A stretch of DNA of 64,000 bases from positions 1,640,104 through 1,704,103 of the forward strand of contig CM041551.1 in assembly GCA_023238725.1 (NCBI GenBank), read 5' to 3'. The DNA is from Scortum barcoo. Taxonomy: Eukaryota; Chordata; Actinopteri; Centrarchiformes; Terapontidae. The notes under the pieces are model-generated. The model saw only the letters and a list, made by a program, of their open reading frames with translations, was not told the origin of the DNA and made no database searches. Made by a program: the position numbers and the translations under genes. Of this stretch, positions 1 through 24,780 are shown in pieces (positions within the stretch are counted from its first letter, which is position 1; every line of letters begins with the position of its first letter).

Positions 1-14300
<14,300 letters not shown>

Positions 14301-14500
14301 GTCTGTAGAGAATGTCTCAGTGTCCCCACTCTCTCTGTCTTGTTGTCTCTCCAGTTCACACCGACACTGCGCGCGCACGCACGCACACACACACACACAC
14401 ACACACTAGAGCAAAATGGAGTCAACGTGAAAGCGCAAGACGAGTCAGAGCGGAAATGGGCGGAGAGTCCCGAAGCGCGCTGCATGTGTGAGCAGAGGAG
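14301..14500 (-). promoter_or_regulatory. ptbp2: ptbp2 5' UTR and proximal promoter
   Basis: CpG-rich compared with its surroundings (GCGCGCGCACGCACGC and CGAAGCGCGC stretches). It contains a GC box, GGGCGG on the plus strand at 14458-14463, and no obvious TATA box on the minus strand. A (GT)n tract in the sense direction lies at about 14384-14406 and would be in the 5' UTR if transcription starts upstream of it. Extent and start site are inferred. Confidence 0.5.
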
Positions 14501-14529
14501 AGGACTACAGAAGACATGGTGGATGTAGA

Positions 14530-16429
14530 GAGGAGATCTGCTCTGCCTTTATCCTCACAGCTACAGAAGTCCCAGTCTTCAATAAGATCGATCTCTTGCT
14601 CCGATATCAAGTCAATATTAGTCAAGTAGGAGTGTAAGCTTCATTTGCCATGACTCAAAGCTTGTATAAGAAAACAAAGACTAGATCTGGTAACAGGGAC
14701 AGACAAACATTGTGTTACTGGGAGAAAGAAATATATATTTACAATAAATAGTCCTAAATAAAAGGATTATTTTGAGAATAAAAGATCATTTTTTTTATAA
14801 TGATACCCAGCTCTCCCACAAAAGAACAAAGAGGAGAGAAACGGAATGACAAAAAATGAAATGTGGGGGTTTCTAAATGAAAACAACACTTTTTATTATG
14901 TCTGTCATTTTATGGCCAGCCCCTGTAATGTGTTCTGAGATCTTTTTCACAGCAGACCTTTAGAAGGAAAAGCACTGGTGTAAATATTGAAATGAATTCC
15001 ACTGAGCTGCTCCACTTTCAGGGTGCTGGTGCTGTACATGCAGGCTCACTGTCACACCGTCATGGCTGGCTGGGACCCCAGAAATGTCTGCTGTAAAAGG
15101 TTGAAAGGTTGATTGTTGATAATTCTATCACTTGCACTACATTCAACCACAAATTGATATTTTTTTTAAATAGAGGAATAGCTCTAAAAGACTAACTGAC
15201 TTTAAGACATACATGTTCTCAGGACATTATAAGAACCATACACCTCAACACATTTGTATTTTAATGTCTTTATAACATCATGTGTCAGTCACAAGATGGC
15301 TTCCAGACATCTAAAACCTCCCGAACATGTCTGATTGATATTATGAAAAACATTCGGAGGATGTCAAGAGACAGTAAACAATAACACACAGGGACTGTTA
15401 ATTTGGTCCATTCAGACAACATTTTCCTGTTAGCCGGGCAGTTAGGGACTCCTTCTGTGTGCAAGGGGAAAGGAGAGGAGAGGAAAAAAAAAAACAGGGC
15501 AGTTTTTGCATAATGATTAATCTTGACAGACATACATCATGCTCCTGGGCTCCTGACAACGTCACACCCTGGGTGAAATTAACGCCTAACTGCTTATCTT
15601 AAAGGAACTGGGATTTAATTAAAAATGACATTTCCCCAAAGACTTGCGCTTCTGAGGCTGCCATGTTGAAATTAGCTGATGAGGGGCCCTCTGAGCAAAA
15701 GGGAAATAAGCAAACTGTCAAACGCTCAGCAAACCACTGCCGTTTATCAGTCTTGCTCGCTGCTCAGGAAATAACAGTGGACTGACATCCTGCATGGCGT
15801 CCGCTGTACCACGGATAGTCATATTGTTATTAACAAAAAGGAGGGGTGACAAAAAAAACAAGCCTGTCAGCTGTGATATGGAGACAAACAATGTGGTTGT
15901 GCTAAGTATGAGAATAGGTTGCTGAAATGAGCTCTTAAGTCACCACAGACATATTTTGCCACTGACAAAGGCATACTTTATGACTTTATTTTCTGTATTT
16001 TGTAATGAGTTCCACTCAAATCTTAAGTCCTAAAGAGAATTAAACAAAATAGGGAGGGAAAATGAAATGCTACTAAACTGAATACACATGGCACTCTGCA
16101 TCCAGGGCCCACGCTTGTTTTGTGTAAGTTACTTTTGACTCTTTCACTTATAAACAAATGCAACCATCTTTCCTTAACCAGGTGCTGTGAATGCTGAAAC
16201 ATAAGTATAAAATACATTTATCATGCTATAGTTACCACAAGCAGATGTTGTAAGAAAACAAATACATTGTGATTGAACATGATATAGATGCATTCCATAT
16301 GAACATTTTGAGGCTTGACCAATATGTTAATTAAGCCATTTCTTCATTATATTGAGTAAAAATATAATTTAGGTAGCATTATGTCTCTCTCAAAACGTAT
16401 TTGCTCCAGGCTCAAAGCAAAGAAAGTTT
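14530..16429. other. Intergenic, ptbp2 upstream flank
   Basis: No gene or classified repeat recognised. Sequence from about 15,540 to 15,830 is non-repetitive and of mixed composition, and may be a regulatory element. That is only an impression from the sequence. Confidence 0.4.
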
Positions 16430-16431
16430 TA

Positions 16432-18043
16432 CAGTGGGGCAAAAAAGTATTTAGTCAGCCACCAATTGTGCAAAGTTCTCCCACTTAAAAGATGAGAGGT
16501 CTCCAATTTTCATCATAGGTATACCTCAACTATGAGAGACAAAATGAGAAAAAAAATCCAGAAAATCACATTGTCTGATTTTTAAAGAATTTATTTGCAA
16601 ATTATGGTGGAAAATAAATAAGTATTTGGTCAATAACAAAAGTTCATCTCAATACTTTGTTATATACCCTTTGTTGGCAATGACAGAGGTCAAACGTTTT
16701 CTGTAAGTCTTCACAAGGTTTTCACACACTGTTGCTGGTATTTTGACCCATTCCTCCATGCAGATCTCCTCTAGAGCAGTGATGTTTTGGGGCTGTCGCT
16801 GGGCAACACAAGACTTTCAACTCCCTCCAAAGATTTTCTATGGGGTTGAGATCTGGAGACTGGCTAGGCCACTCCAGGACCTTGAAATGCTTCTTACGAA
16901 GCCACTCCTTCGTTGCCCGGGCGGTGTGTTTGGGATCATTGTCATGCTGAAAGACCCAGCCATGTTTCATCTTCAATGCCCTTGCTGATGGAAGGAGGTT
17001 TTCACTCAAAATCTCACGATACATGGCCCCATTCATTCTTTCCTTTACACGGATCAGTCGTCCTGGTCCCTTTGCAGAAAAACAGCCCCAAAGCATGATG
17101 TTTCCACCACCCATGCTTCACAGTAGGTATGGTGTTCTTTGGATGCAACTCAGCATTCTTTCTCCTCCAAACACAACAAGTTGAGTTTTTACCAAAAAGT
17201 TCTATTTTGGTTTCATCTGACCATATGACATTCTCCCAATCCTCTTCTGGATCATCCAAATGCTCTCTAGCAAACTTCAGACGGGCCTGGACATGTACTG
17301 GCTTAAGCAGGGGGACACGTCTGGCACTGCAGGATTTGAGTCCCTGGCGGCGTAGTGTGTTACTGATGGTAGCCTTTTGTTACTTTGGTCCCAGCTCTCT
17401 GCAGGTCATTCACTAGGTCCCCCCGTGTGGTTCTGGGATTTTTGCTCACCGTTCTCGTGATCATTTTGACCCCACGGGGTGAAATCTTGCGTGGAGCCCC
17501 AGATCGAGGGAGATTATCAGTGGTCTTGTATGTCTTCCATTTTCTAATAATTGCTCCCACAGTTGATTTCTTCACACCAAGCTGCTTACCTATTGCAGAT
17601 TCAGTCTTCCCAGCCTGGTGCAGGTCTACAATTTTGTTTCTGGTGTCCTTTGACAGCTCTTTGGTCTTGGCCATAGTGGAGTTTGGAGTCTGACTGTTTG
17701 AGGTTGTGGACAGGTGTGTCTTTTATACTGATAACGAGTTCAAACAGGTGCCATTAATAACAGGTAACGAGTGGAGGACAGAGGAGCCTCTTAAAGAAGA
17801 AGTTACAGGTCTGTGAGAGCCAGAAATCTTGCTTGTTTGTAGGTGACCAAATACTTATTTTACTGAGGAATTTGCCAGTTAATTCATTAAAAATCCTACA
17901 ATGTGATTTCCTGGATTCTTTCCCCCCATTCTGTCTCTCATAGTTGAAGTGTACCTATGATGAAAATTACAGGCCTCTCTCATCTTTTTAAGTGGGAGAA
18001 CTTGCACAATTGGTGGCTGACTAAATACTTTTTTGCCCCACTG
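16432..18043 (-). mobile_element. Tc1/mariner DNA transposon, complete ends
   Basis: 1,612 bp, starting CAGTGGGGCAAAAAAGTATT and ending with its inverted copy, flanked by TA at 16430-16431 and 18044-18045, the Tc1 target-site duplication. The inverted repeats extend about 200 bp on each side (to about 16,630 and from about 17,843) with moderate divergence, an IR/DR-type arrangement. The length is usual for fish Tc1 elements (about 1.6 kb). The enclosed transposase is broken. Confidence 0.96.
16649..17674 (-). pseudogene. Tc1-family transposase, frameshifted
   Basis: Starts MAKTKELSKDTRNKIVDLHQ with an N-terminal paired-like helix-turn-helix (SAIGKQLGVKKSTVGAIIRKW). The DDE catalytic region is recognisable as WSDETKIELFG, QHDNDPKHTA and SPDLNPIENLW. 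It would end ANKGYITKY with a stop at 16651-16649. Total span is about 341 codons, the usual length. At least three single-base shifts break it: near 17,375 (after GTKVTK), near 17,113 (after TVKHG) and near 16,805 (after LWRELKV). All three catalytic residues are still encoded, but no continuous frame joins them, so this copy cannot make transposase. Confidence 0.93.
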
Positions 18044-18131
18044 TATTTCCTATGGAAAAATTGTTGGTTGTGACAGGATCATCATTTTCCTTATGGGTTT
18101 TTTGTGCTTACATTGGATATCTTATGGTGGA

Positions 18132-18534
18132 CACAAGGGTCAAAACACAACAATATTTCACAAAACACTTCAGAAAAAATGACACTCCAGATTACGAAAA
18201 GTGGAGGGACACACTCCTTGTTTGTGATTGGACAGAACCCTGAACACAGTTCAATGTCGTTTCCTGTTTGTATTGTGCTCTGCTCTCAGTGGTGTCCTGC
18301 AAAAGGCCTTAGGTATTGGCCAGTCATCCAAAGGGACTTAGTGTTTAACACACACCCAGGGTGTCATCAGTGACATCAGTTTGCTTGACAGTGAAACAAC
18401 CAATCACAGAGCGAATAAGTCTAAACTGACTTAGGTTCTGTCCAATCAGAAATAAGAAGTGTGTCCCCACCATAATCTGTAATGTTATTGTGTTTTGTTA
18501 AATGTAGTAGTGTTTTGACCCTCAGGGCCATTGT
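18132..18534. mobile_element. Non-autonomous DNA element (MITE) with ~100-bp inverted repeats
   Basis: The left arm 18132-18241 and right arm 18433-18534 are inverted copies. Shared blocks include GGGTCAAAACAC, ACAAAACAC, CAGATTA and GATTGGACAGAACC. The roughly 190-bp centre has no coding potential. Target-site duplication not resolved, so the superfamily is unknown. Confidence 0.75.
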
Positions 18535-18539
18535 GGTAT

Positions 18540-19811
18540 CTCTTCTGTGTTTTTGGCAGGATAGGTGCTGCTCCAGCACATTGCTGCTTCTCAACTTTAA
18601 GACTTAATGGCACCTATAAATGAAAGTTAGGTTTGGCCCCTGACTGGCAGATTGCCAATCATAGTTTAGGATGATGGTATGCCAGCTGAGGTGGTCAATC
18701 AGATTTCAGTGTGGCCTGTGCCAACCCAGGTCACAGTCCCCCAAGCACAGGCAGGAATCAAAATGTGCCATTGTCATTGTCAACACTTTGTTGTTCTGGA
18801 TTACTCATATTATTATAGTTGCTTTTTGGTCACTGTGGGTGTATTTGTGTTAATGTTTCAGCCAAACTACATTGAAGCAACTACATTTAAAGTTCAGTAT
18901 TGTATGGGAACTGTGCAAGGCAGAGAATTTTCCCCAGCATTGTCCTGAAAATGTAAATGTTAACAAAACCCATCTTAGGAAATGAAGTGATTCTGTCTAA
19001 GGAAAAACTAGAGGGCTTTTAATTTGAAATGAAAGCAGGAAGTGTAAGAAACTATAAACAGTATAATTAACAGAAAAAATGGGAGCTCAGAGAACAAGGG
19101 AGCTTTATTCTGAAATATGACCAGATATATGACCAAACATATCAAATAGAGAGAATTAGAAACAAAGGCCTTCCTCAACTTAAGGTAAATCCTTAATACC
19201 CTCTGCAGTTAAGGTTAAGGTAAGACTCCAGCCACTATTTGAGACTTTGCCGAACATAGGCCCAGTTCAGACCTATCAACCAAGACATTTAGACACACAT
19301 TTAGAACTTATTTTGAAGCATAAGAGGATGCTACAGTGGTGGTGGTTTAGCCATGCTCCTGTTTACTTCTGCTTACAAGGAGGACATCAGTTGAGCAGAC
19401 AGTGCCTCAGTGTGGCACAGGATACATCTCTGTACACACTGCTAAAAGAATGTGACCATATGCAGCCCACCTACAAATGTGGTCTGAGCGATGAGATCTC
19501 AACGCATCTTGGGTGCATTCACACCTGCACTGTGAGCTGTCCACTTGTGATCAGATAATGCCAGGTCGGAACAGGGCCATACACTGTGTGTGTTGCAAAC
19601 ACACAGCTTTTATCAGTTGGTGACAGAAGTGTCACAATAAAGGCATCAGTTGGACAAGGATTGTGACAGGCTCAGTCAGAAGTGATGTCATCACAGCACG
19701 ACCTCTGATATGGTCAGGCTGTCTTTGTAGGTGCAAGCAGAGAGACTGAATTTGTTGCTAGAGGTGTGGGGTGTGTGTCTGTAGGTGTTGCCTCCACTAT
19801 CTCCTTCACCT
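18540..19811. other. Intergenic sequence between MITE and piggyBac element
   Basis: About 1.3 kb. Only short reading frames with no recognisable family (for example 19247-19558, plus). May contain old repeats that I cannot classify. Confidence 0.4.
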
Positions 19812-19959
19812 TTAACCCTCGCGCTGTCCTAGTGTGGGTCATTCTGACCCCCCCTTCCCCTCTGACGCTCGTACATCATCACACCTCTAACTAATCACAC
19901 GTACACACTTTCTGTCTGTCTGTCTGTCTTTTTTTTTCAAATAATGTTTGTGCAGTTTG

Positions 19960-20430
19960 TGCGGCGGACGTTACTTCGTACAAAACCTGGCCGTCCATAC
20001 CTTGTTGTGTCTCGTCATGTTTGTTAGTTTCATGTTTAGTCTTGTCATGTGCATGCCATGATTTTAAGTTGAAGTCACTTATGTCTAGTCTCGATTTGCA
20101 CTTTCCTGTTTAATTTTGTACTCACCTCTTCCCTCTCGTTTCAGATCCCTACTTCCTGCCTTTGTGTGTTTTCCCCGCCTGTATGATTGTCTACCCCGCC
20201 CCTGATTAGTTTCACCTGTTCCCCCTTACCTCATGTATAAATAGTCCTGGTCTTCCTTTGTCCTGTGCCTTGTTCCATGTTGGAGCCTTTGTCCTCTTTG
20301 TGAGTGAATTTTGTTTGTACTTTGATCCTCCCTGTGAGCGCTTTTGTTTTGAGATTAAAATATTTTTGTTACCACCTGAACCTTGGTTGTGCATTTGAGT
20401 CCACCTCCCTGTGTCAAGTTCGTTACATAT
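19960..20430 (+). mobile_element. Possible solo LTR or other repeat inside the piggyBac element
   Basis: Pyrimidine-rich sequence with a TATA-like element (ATGTATAAATAGTCC near 20,230) and a polyadenylation-like ATTAAA near 20,354, ending near GTTCGTTACA. This layout resembles fish Ty3/gypsy LTRs, but I could not define TG...CA ends or a target duplication. Confidence 0.3.
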
Positions 20431-20486
20431 ACCTTGTATGACCACATACTAATACAGCCTACAACCGCAGATACGCAATGGTGTAG

Positions 20487-20487
20487 T

Positions 20488-20544
<57 letters not shown>

Positions 20545-20556
20545 TTTCTTCTTTCT

Positions 20557-20596
<40 letters not shown>

Positions 20597-20622
20597 TCCT
20601 TCCTTCCTTCCTTTCTTCTTCT
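20487..20622. repeat. (CTTT)n microsatellite
   Basis: About 130 bp of TTTC/TTCTT repeats between the LTR-like segment and the transposase start. It creates long but meaningless Phe/Ser/Leu or Lys/Glu/Arg reading frames on both strands. Confidence 0.97.
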
Positions 20623-21043
20623 GTTTTCTTTTCTCCATTGGACACTAAACGTACTACTAATAATATTAACAATAATAATAACAATAACAATAATGAATAA
20701 GAAAAATAGAAAAAACACACAAAAGTCCCCGCCACCTCCAGTTCTACGAACCAGGGCTCTACAAGCTGAACGACGACGACGTCCCGCTTTCGAAGACAAA
20801 CGTCACGAAGAAGACAAAGAAGAAGACGAACAACATGGCTATGATGACGACAACGACGAGGAGTACAACCCGGAATTTGATGATGATGATGATGATGACG
20901 AAGAAGAAGAAAGAGGACTAGAAGTACAAGGAGGAGGATGAGGAGGATGAGGAGGACGCGAAAGCAAAGGTAAAAGCAGACAGACCTTCTTCCTCTCAAA
21001 GAACGGCCAATAAGATGGTCATCTTGTCATCTTATGCGAAACA

Positions 21044-21396
21044 GTTGGGGCGGCAGTAGGCAGTAGCTCAGTGGGGACTTGGCTTGGGAACTAGAGAGTT
21101 GCCGGTTCAAGTCCCCCACGGACCAGTCTTCATCATGGAGGTGGACTGGTAGCTGGAGAGGTGCCAGTTCACCTCCTGAGCACTGCCGAGGTGCCGAACC
21201 GGACCCCAAAAACCTGCCTGGGGTGCTTCAAGAGGGCAGCCCCTTCACTCTGGCATCTCTCCGCCAGTTTGCATGTGCATGTGTGTGTATTGCCTATGCC
21301 TATATGTATATGTAAAAATGTAAAGAAATAATAAGTGTAAGAGTGTAAATGTAAATTTCCCCATGAGGGGACTAATAAAGGGTGTTCTTCTTCTTA
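21044..21396 (+). mobile_element. tRNA-derived SINE nested in the piggyBac transposase
   Basis: About 353 bp. The tRNA-like head has an A box (TAGCTCAGTGG, 21064-21074) and a B box (GGTTCAAGTCC, 21104-21114), followed by a body (GGTGGACTGGTAGCTGGAGA) and a 3' end TTTCCCCATGAGGGGACTAA then TAAAG and a TTC-repeat tail. It is probably flanked by GAAACA direct repeats (21038-21043 and 21397-21402). It sits between the acidic N-terminus and the FITPE block of the transposase, so it inserted after the piggyBac. Confidence 0.85.
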
Positions 21397-22151
21397 GAAA
21401 CACACAGACGAGGACGAGACGTACACACACTTGACATGGTGTCAATGTTTCGTATGTTCATCACCCCGGAGATCACTGTCGACATGACAAATCTTGAGGG
21501 CGTGCGGAAATACGGTGATGGCTGGAGAAATATGGACAACGTCGGCCTATGCGCTCACGTAGGGCTGCTGATCTTGGCGGGCGTGTACAGGTCCTGAGGT
21601 GAGGCCTCATGCAGTCTGTGGGATGCGGAGAGTGGCAGGGCGATTTTCCCGCGCGACGATGATGACACTGAAGGTGTTTCACATTTACTCTGCTGCGCTT
21701 TGATGATCGCGAAACAAGACCTGCAAAACGCGCCGCCGGGGACAAGCTGGCAGCCATAAGAGAGGTGTGGGACAAGTTGGCTTAGGGGCTGCCACGCCTG
21801 TACAACCGGGCTAGAGATAACAGTAGACGCACAACTGGTTCCTTTCAGAGGTAGTGTGTTGTGTTGTGTGTATGTGCTGTCTTTTTTTTCTTTTGTTTTT
21901 GTTGTTGTTTCAGACAGTATATGCCCAGCAAGCCGGCAAAATATAGCATCAAGTCGTGGGTCGCCTGCAACGCGAAATCCAGTTACGCGTGGAAGATGCA
22001 AGTGTACACCGGGAAGACGAGCAGCGCCAGAGTTGGAGTCGAAGGGAAGAGAAAGAAAAGGACAAGGACAAGGAGAAGGACGGTGTGTAGGAGGAGGCCG
22101 AGGAAGAGGCCCAGGCAGAGGAGGAGGTAGAGAAGAAGGAGAAGGAGCAGG

Positions 22152-22200
22152 AAAAGGAGGTGGTGGTGGTGGTGGTGGTGGTGGTGGCGGTGGCTGTGGC
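22152..22200 (+). repeat. (GGT)n trinucleotide repeat
   Basis: GGTGGTGGT run, poly-Gly in the transposase frame. Together with the preceding AGG/AAG-rich run it forms an expansion of low-complexity codons just before the catalytic DVTEG block. Confidence 0.9.
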
Positions 22201-23699
22201 GGCGTCGGTCCGGAGAGGAACCTGAGGATGCACGTGGTGCTCGATGTGACGGAAGGACTGAGGGGCTGCAACATCACGTGCGTCAACTTCTTCACATGAT
22301 AGAAACTGGCAGCGTGGCTACTGAAAAGGGACAACAGACCATGGTTGGCACGGTGCGAAAGAACAATCCCAAGCTCCTGCCTGCGCTCCTGGCATCGAAG
22401 GACAGGCAGGTGTTCTCGTCCAAGTCTGCCTTCACGCCCACGACCACCATTGTATCCTACCTCCCGAAGGCGGGGTCGAGTCAGCCAATCATGATCCTGG
22501 ACTATAATCGCAACAAGGGGGTCGTGGACAATTTAGATAAGGTGATCGGCACATACAGCTGCAGCAGGATGACTGCCCGCTGACCTTTGGTCGTGTGTTC
22601 CACAACATGATAGACGTGTCCTGTTACAACACCTTCGTGGTGTGGCGAGAGCTCAATCCCACAACATGGATGCCCCGCAACCGGAACAAGAGGAGATTGT
22701 TCTTGGAACAGCTGGGGGGGAAGTCTCTCGTGGCTCTTCTCATCTAAAGAAGGGAGCGTCTCCTGCGCACAGACGCTCGTGAGAGCAGCCGTCCAGGGAG
22801 AGACGAACCCATCCGATTCTCCTCGCGGCAATCCTCGACCTTCTCACTAAAGCTACGACGTACGTCGCTGACGAAGACGAGGATGAGGATGAAGATGAAC
22901 ACAAACACAGATGGCGGCAGGCGGGCGTGCAAGCGTGCGTGACAATGGCATGCGCGGCAGCGTGCAGCACGAGCACAGGCATGCGCAGGCAGCAAACGCA
23001 AACGCAGACAATGCAGAGAACGCAGAGAGCACGCTGGTCGGTGCGACTAAGAGGAAAAGGTGTCAGATGTGCCCACCGAAGAGGGACAGTAAAATGTGGT
23101 GCACGTAAGTATATCACCGTGTGCTCTGGCTGCAAGAAGTATATCTGCAAATGCTGCGCGATGCGTTATACTGTTTGATGTTATACTGTTTGCAAATGTG
23201 CGGGAATTGGTAATGTTTGTTTGTGTTTGTGTGTGTATATAACGGGTTGGGGTGAAATATGTCTCACAGTTGCAAAATAAATAAACAAATAGTATTTTGA
23301 CACTTCTAATAACTAAACCCAACCCCACCCCTTTTAGCCTCCACTTTGTTTGAGTGCCAGGTCAACAAAAATTGACTCACTCAACAGTATCTATGCATGT
23401 AAACATGCAGGGACGGTGTGAGTGTGTGTGCGTGCATGGTTTCATGCTGGACCTAGTTCGAACACAACACACACACATGTGCACACACACACAATGAAAA
23501 TGACTGACTGCAATAATGCGCATGCGCATTACATGTGTACGTACACCACTAATGCCCGGGTTGCACATGCACGTACACGTACCCACCACTGTATAACCCT
23601 GTACTCATAATGTGTGCTGTGTGTGTGCGGCGATGTGTGTGTGCCCCGGAATAATACGGGACTGAATGCGGAAGGACAACGCAAGGGTTAATCAGTTTA

Positions 23700-23735
23700 T
23701 CTGTGTGTGTGTGTGTGTCTGTGTGTGTGTGTGTT
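23700..23735. repeat. (GT)n microsatellite
   Basis: Short GT dinucleotide run just outside the piggyBac right end. Confidence 0.9.
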
Positions 23736-23739
23736 CTCA

Positions 23740-24780
23740 GGACAGGGAACACACTGAAACACATGGATGGAAAGGAGGATACAGTGGAGCCGCCTGAGTA
23801 GGCCATTATTGCTGATGCACAGCCGGTATTCAGGTTGGTAATTTAGCCCTGCAAATTTGAAACTGAAACATTTAAACAGAGAACAATAATGTCATCAAAT
23901 GTCATTTGTGTCATAGCAACCAGCAGGGAGATAAAATGTCATCTTGTCTGAGGAGAAATATTTCTGCAGGGTCAGAGAACCCATTTATTAAAATCACGGC
24001 ACCGGTGCCTCTCTGTGCTAAAGAGACAGAATTCCCTGTCATGTTTCACAGTGACCCTCCAGCTTGACATTTTGATTCCTCTCATTTTGTCCTTTCCAGT
24101 TTTCTCTCAGAGTGACACCACATATGCCTGTATGTATGTGTTTGAGTGTACCATATACTAAAAGCCGCCCATCCTAAAGGGGGACGCAAAGTGAATGTCA
24201 CTAATGTCAGGATGCAAACATGGCCACCAGTGACATGGGGGCTTGGCAGATGTACCAGGCAGCCTTGGAAGAACACGTCCGCTGCTGAAGACTCTTTTCT
24301 CACTGCTTCTCAGTGGAGATTTTGAATCTGAGACTTTGTGAGGCAGCAGCAGAGGCAGGGAAAATAATGACTCTGAAATGCTTTCAAAGCATGTTTTTTC
24401 ATGTCTACATGCATTTGAATGATCCATTATTTGCTGACAACAGCTGTAGGAAGAATGTCATTGTGATATTATGTAAATATATTCAGGAGAATATCACAAA
24501 CATTCATGAATTGTGGTGCACTGCAGAATGTGAATTTTATGTGCTTTGACTCTGTGCTGAATAACTAATGATGTGGGACTGACCTGTTTGCTTGAATGCC
24601 TGCCACAAAAAACTGTAATCTAAGCTACAGAATGTGAGGAGAGAATGGCAGCAGACTTACCACTTTATTTGATCGAATCCATAAGTTACTGTCAGAGCAA
24701 ACTCTGACATATTTATTTTTGACAGGGAAGGCGAACTGGTCCGAGTGATATGGGCTTTGTAGAGGACTGACACAGACACA
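23740..24780. other. Intergenic sequence between piggyBac and Rex3-like LINE
   Basis: About 1 kb with no recognisable gene or repeat. Confidence 0.4.

Larger units (their letters stand above)
20693..23178 (+). pseudogene. piggyBac (PGBD-type) transposase, decayed
   Basis: Recognisable pieces in order: an N-terminal acidic Asp/Glu region (20,800-20,925); FITPEITVDMTNLEG and LLILAGVYRS (21,450-21,596); TVDAQLVPFRG (about 21,820-21,852, first catalytic Asp kept); QYMPSKPAKYSIKSW (21,914-21,958); DVTEGLRGCNITCVNFFT (22,243-22,298), where the second catalytic Asp of the family's CDNFF has become Val; VGTVRKN; VDNLDKVIGTYSCSRMTAR (third Asp kept); WMPRNRNKRRLFLEQLG; and a C-terminal Cys-rich zinc-binding domain (CQMCPPKRDSKMWC, CSGCKKYICKCC, to 23,178). 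These pieces lie in different frames, interrupted by a SINE, a T/G-rich insertion near 21,853-21,905, and Lys/Arg- and Gly-coding expansions (22,020-22,210). Not functional as a transposase. Confidence 0.88.
19816..23687 (+). mobile_element. piggyBac DNA transposon with nested insertions
   Basis: Flanked by TTAA at 19812-19815 and 23688-23691, the piggyBac target site. Terminal inverted repeats are CCCTCGCGCTGTCCT (left) and CCCTTGCGTTGTCCT (right, read inward), 13 of 15 matching. Inside lie a decayed plus-strand PGBD-type transposase, a tRNA-derived SINE (21044-21396), a possible LTR-like segment (about 19,960-20,430), a long CTTT repeat, and GAC/GAA and GGT codon-repeat expansions. At 3.87 kb it is longer than a simple piggyBac because of these additions. 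Confidence 0.88.

Noticed and set aside
20355..20999. 214-codon minus-strand frame with Lys/Glu/Arg repeats
   Set aside because: Runs through the CTTT microsatellite and the antisense of the transposase acidic region; no family similarity.
21060..21120. Possible tRNA gene
   Set aside because: A and B boxes are present, but there is no cloverleaf and the sequence continues into a SINE body with target duplications.
21850..21915. Possible spliced intron in the piggyBac transposase (GT...TTTCAG)
   Set aside because: Removing it does not restore the frame into QYMPSKP; it looks like a T/G-rich insertion.
21555..22334. 259-codon proline-rich minus-strand frame
   Set aside because: Antisense of the piggyBac GGT and AGG expansions; the real homology is on the plus strand.
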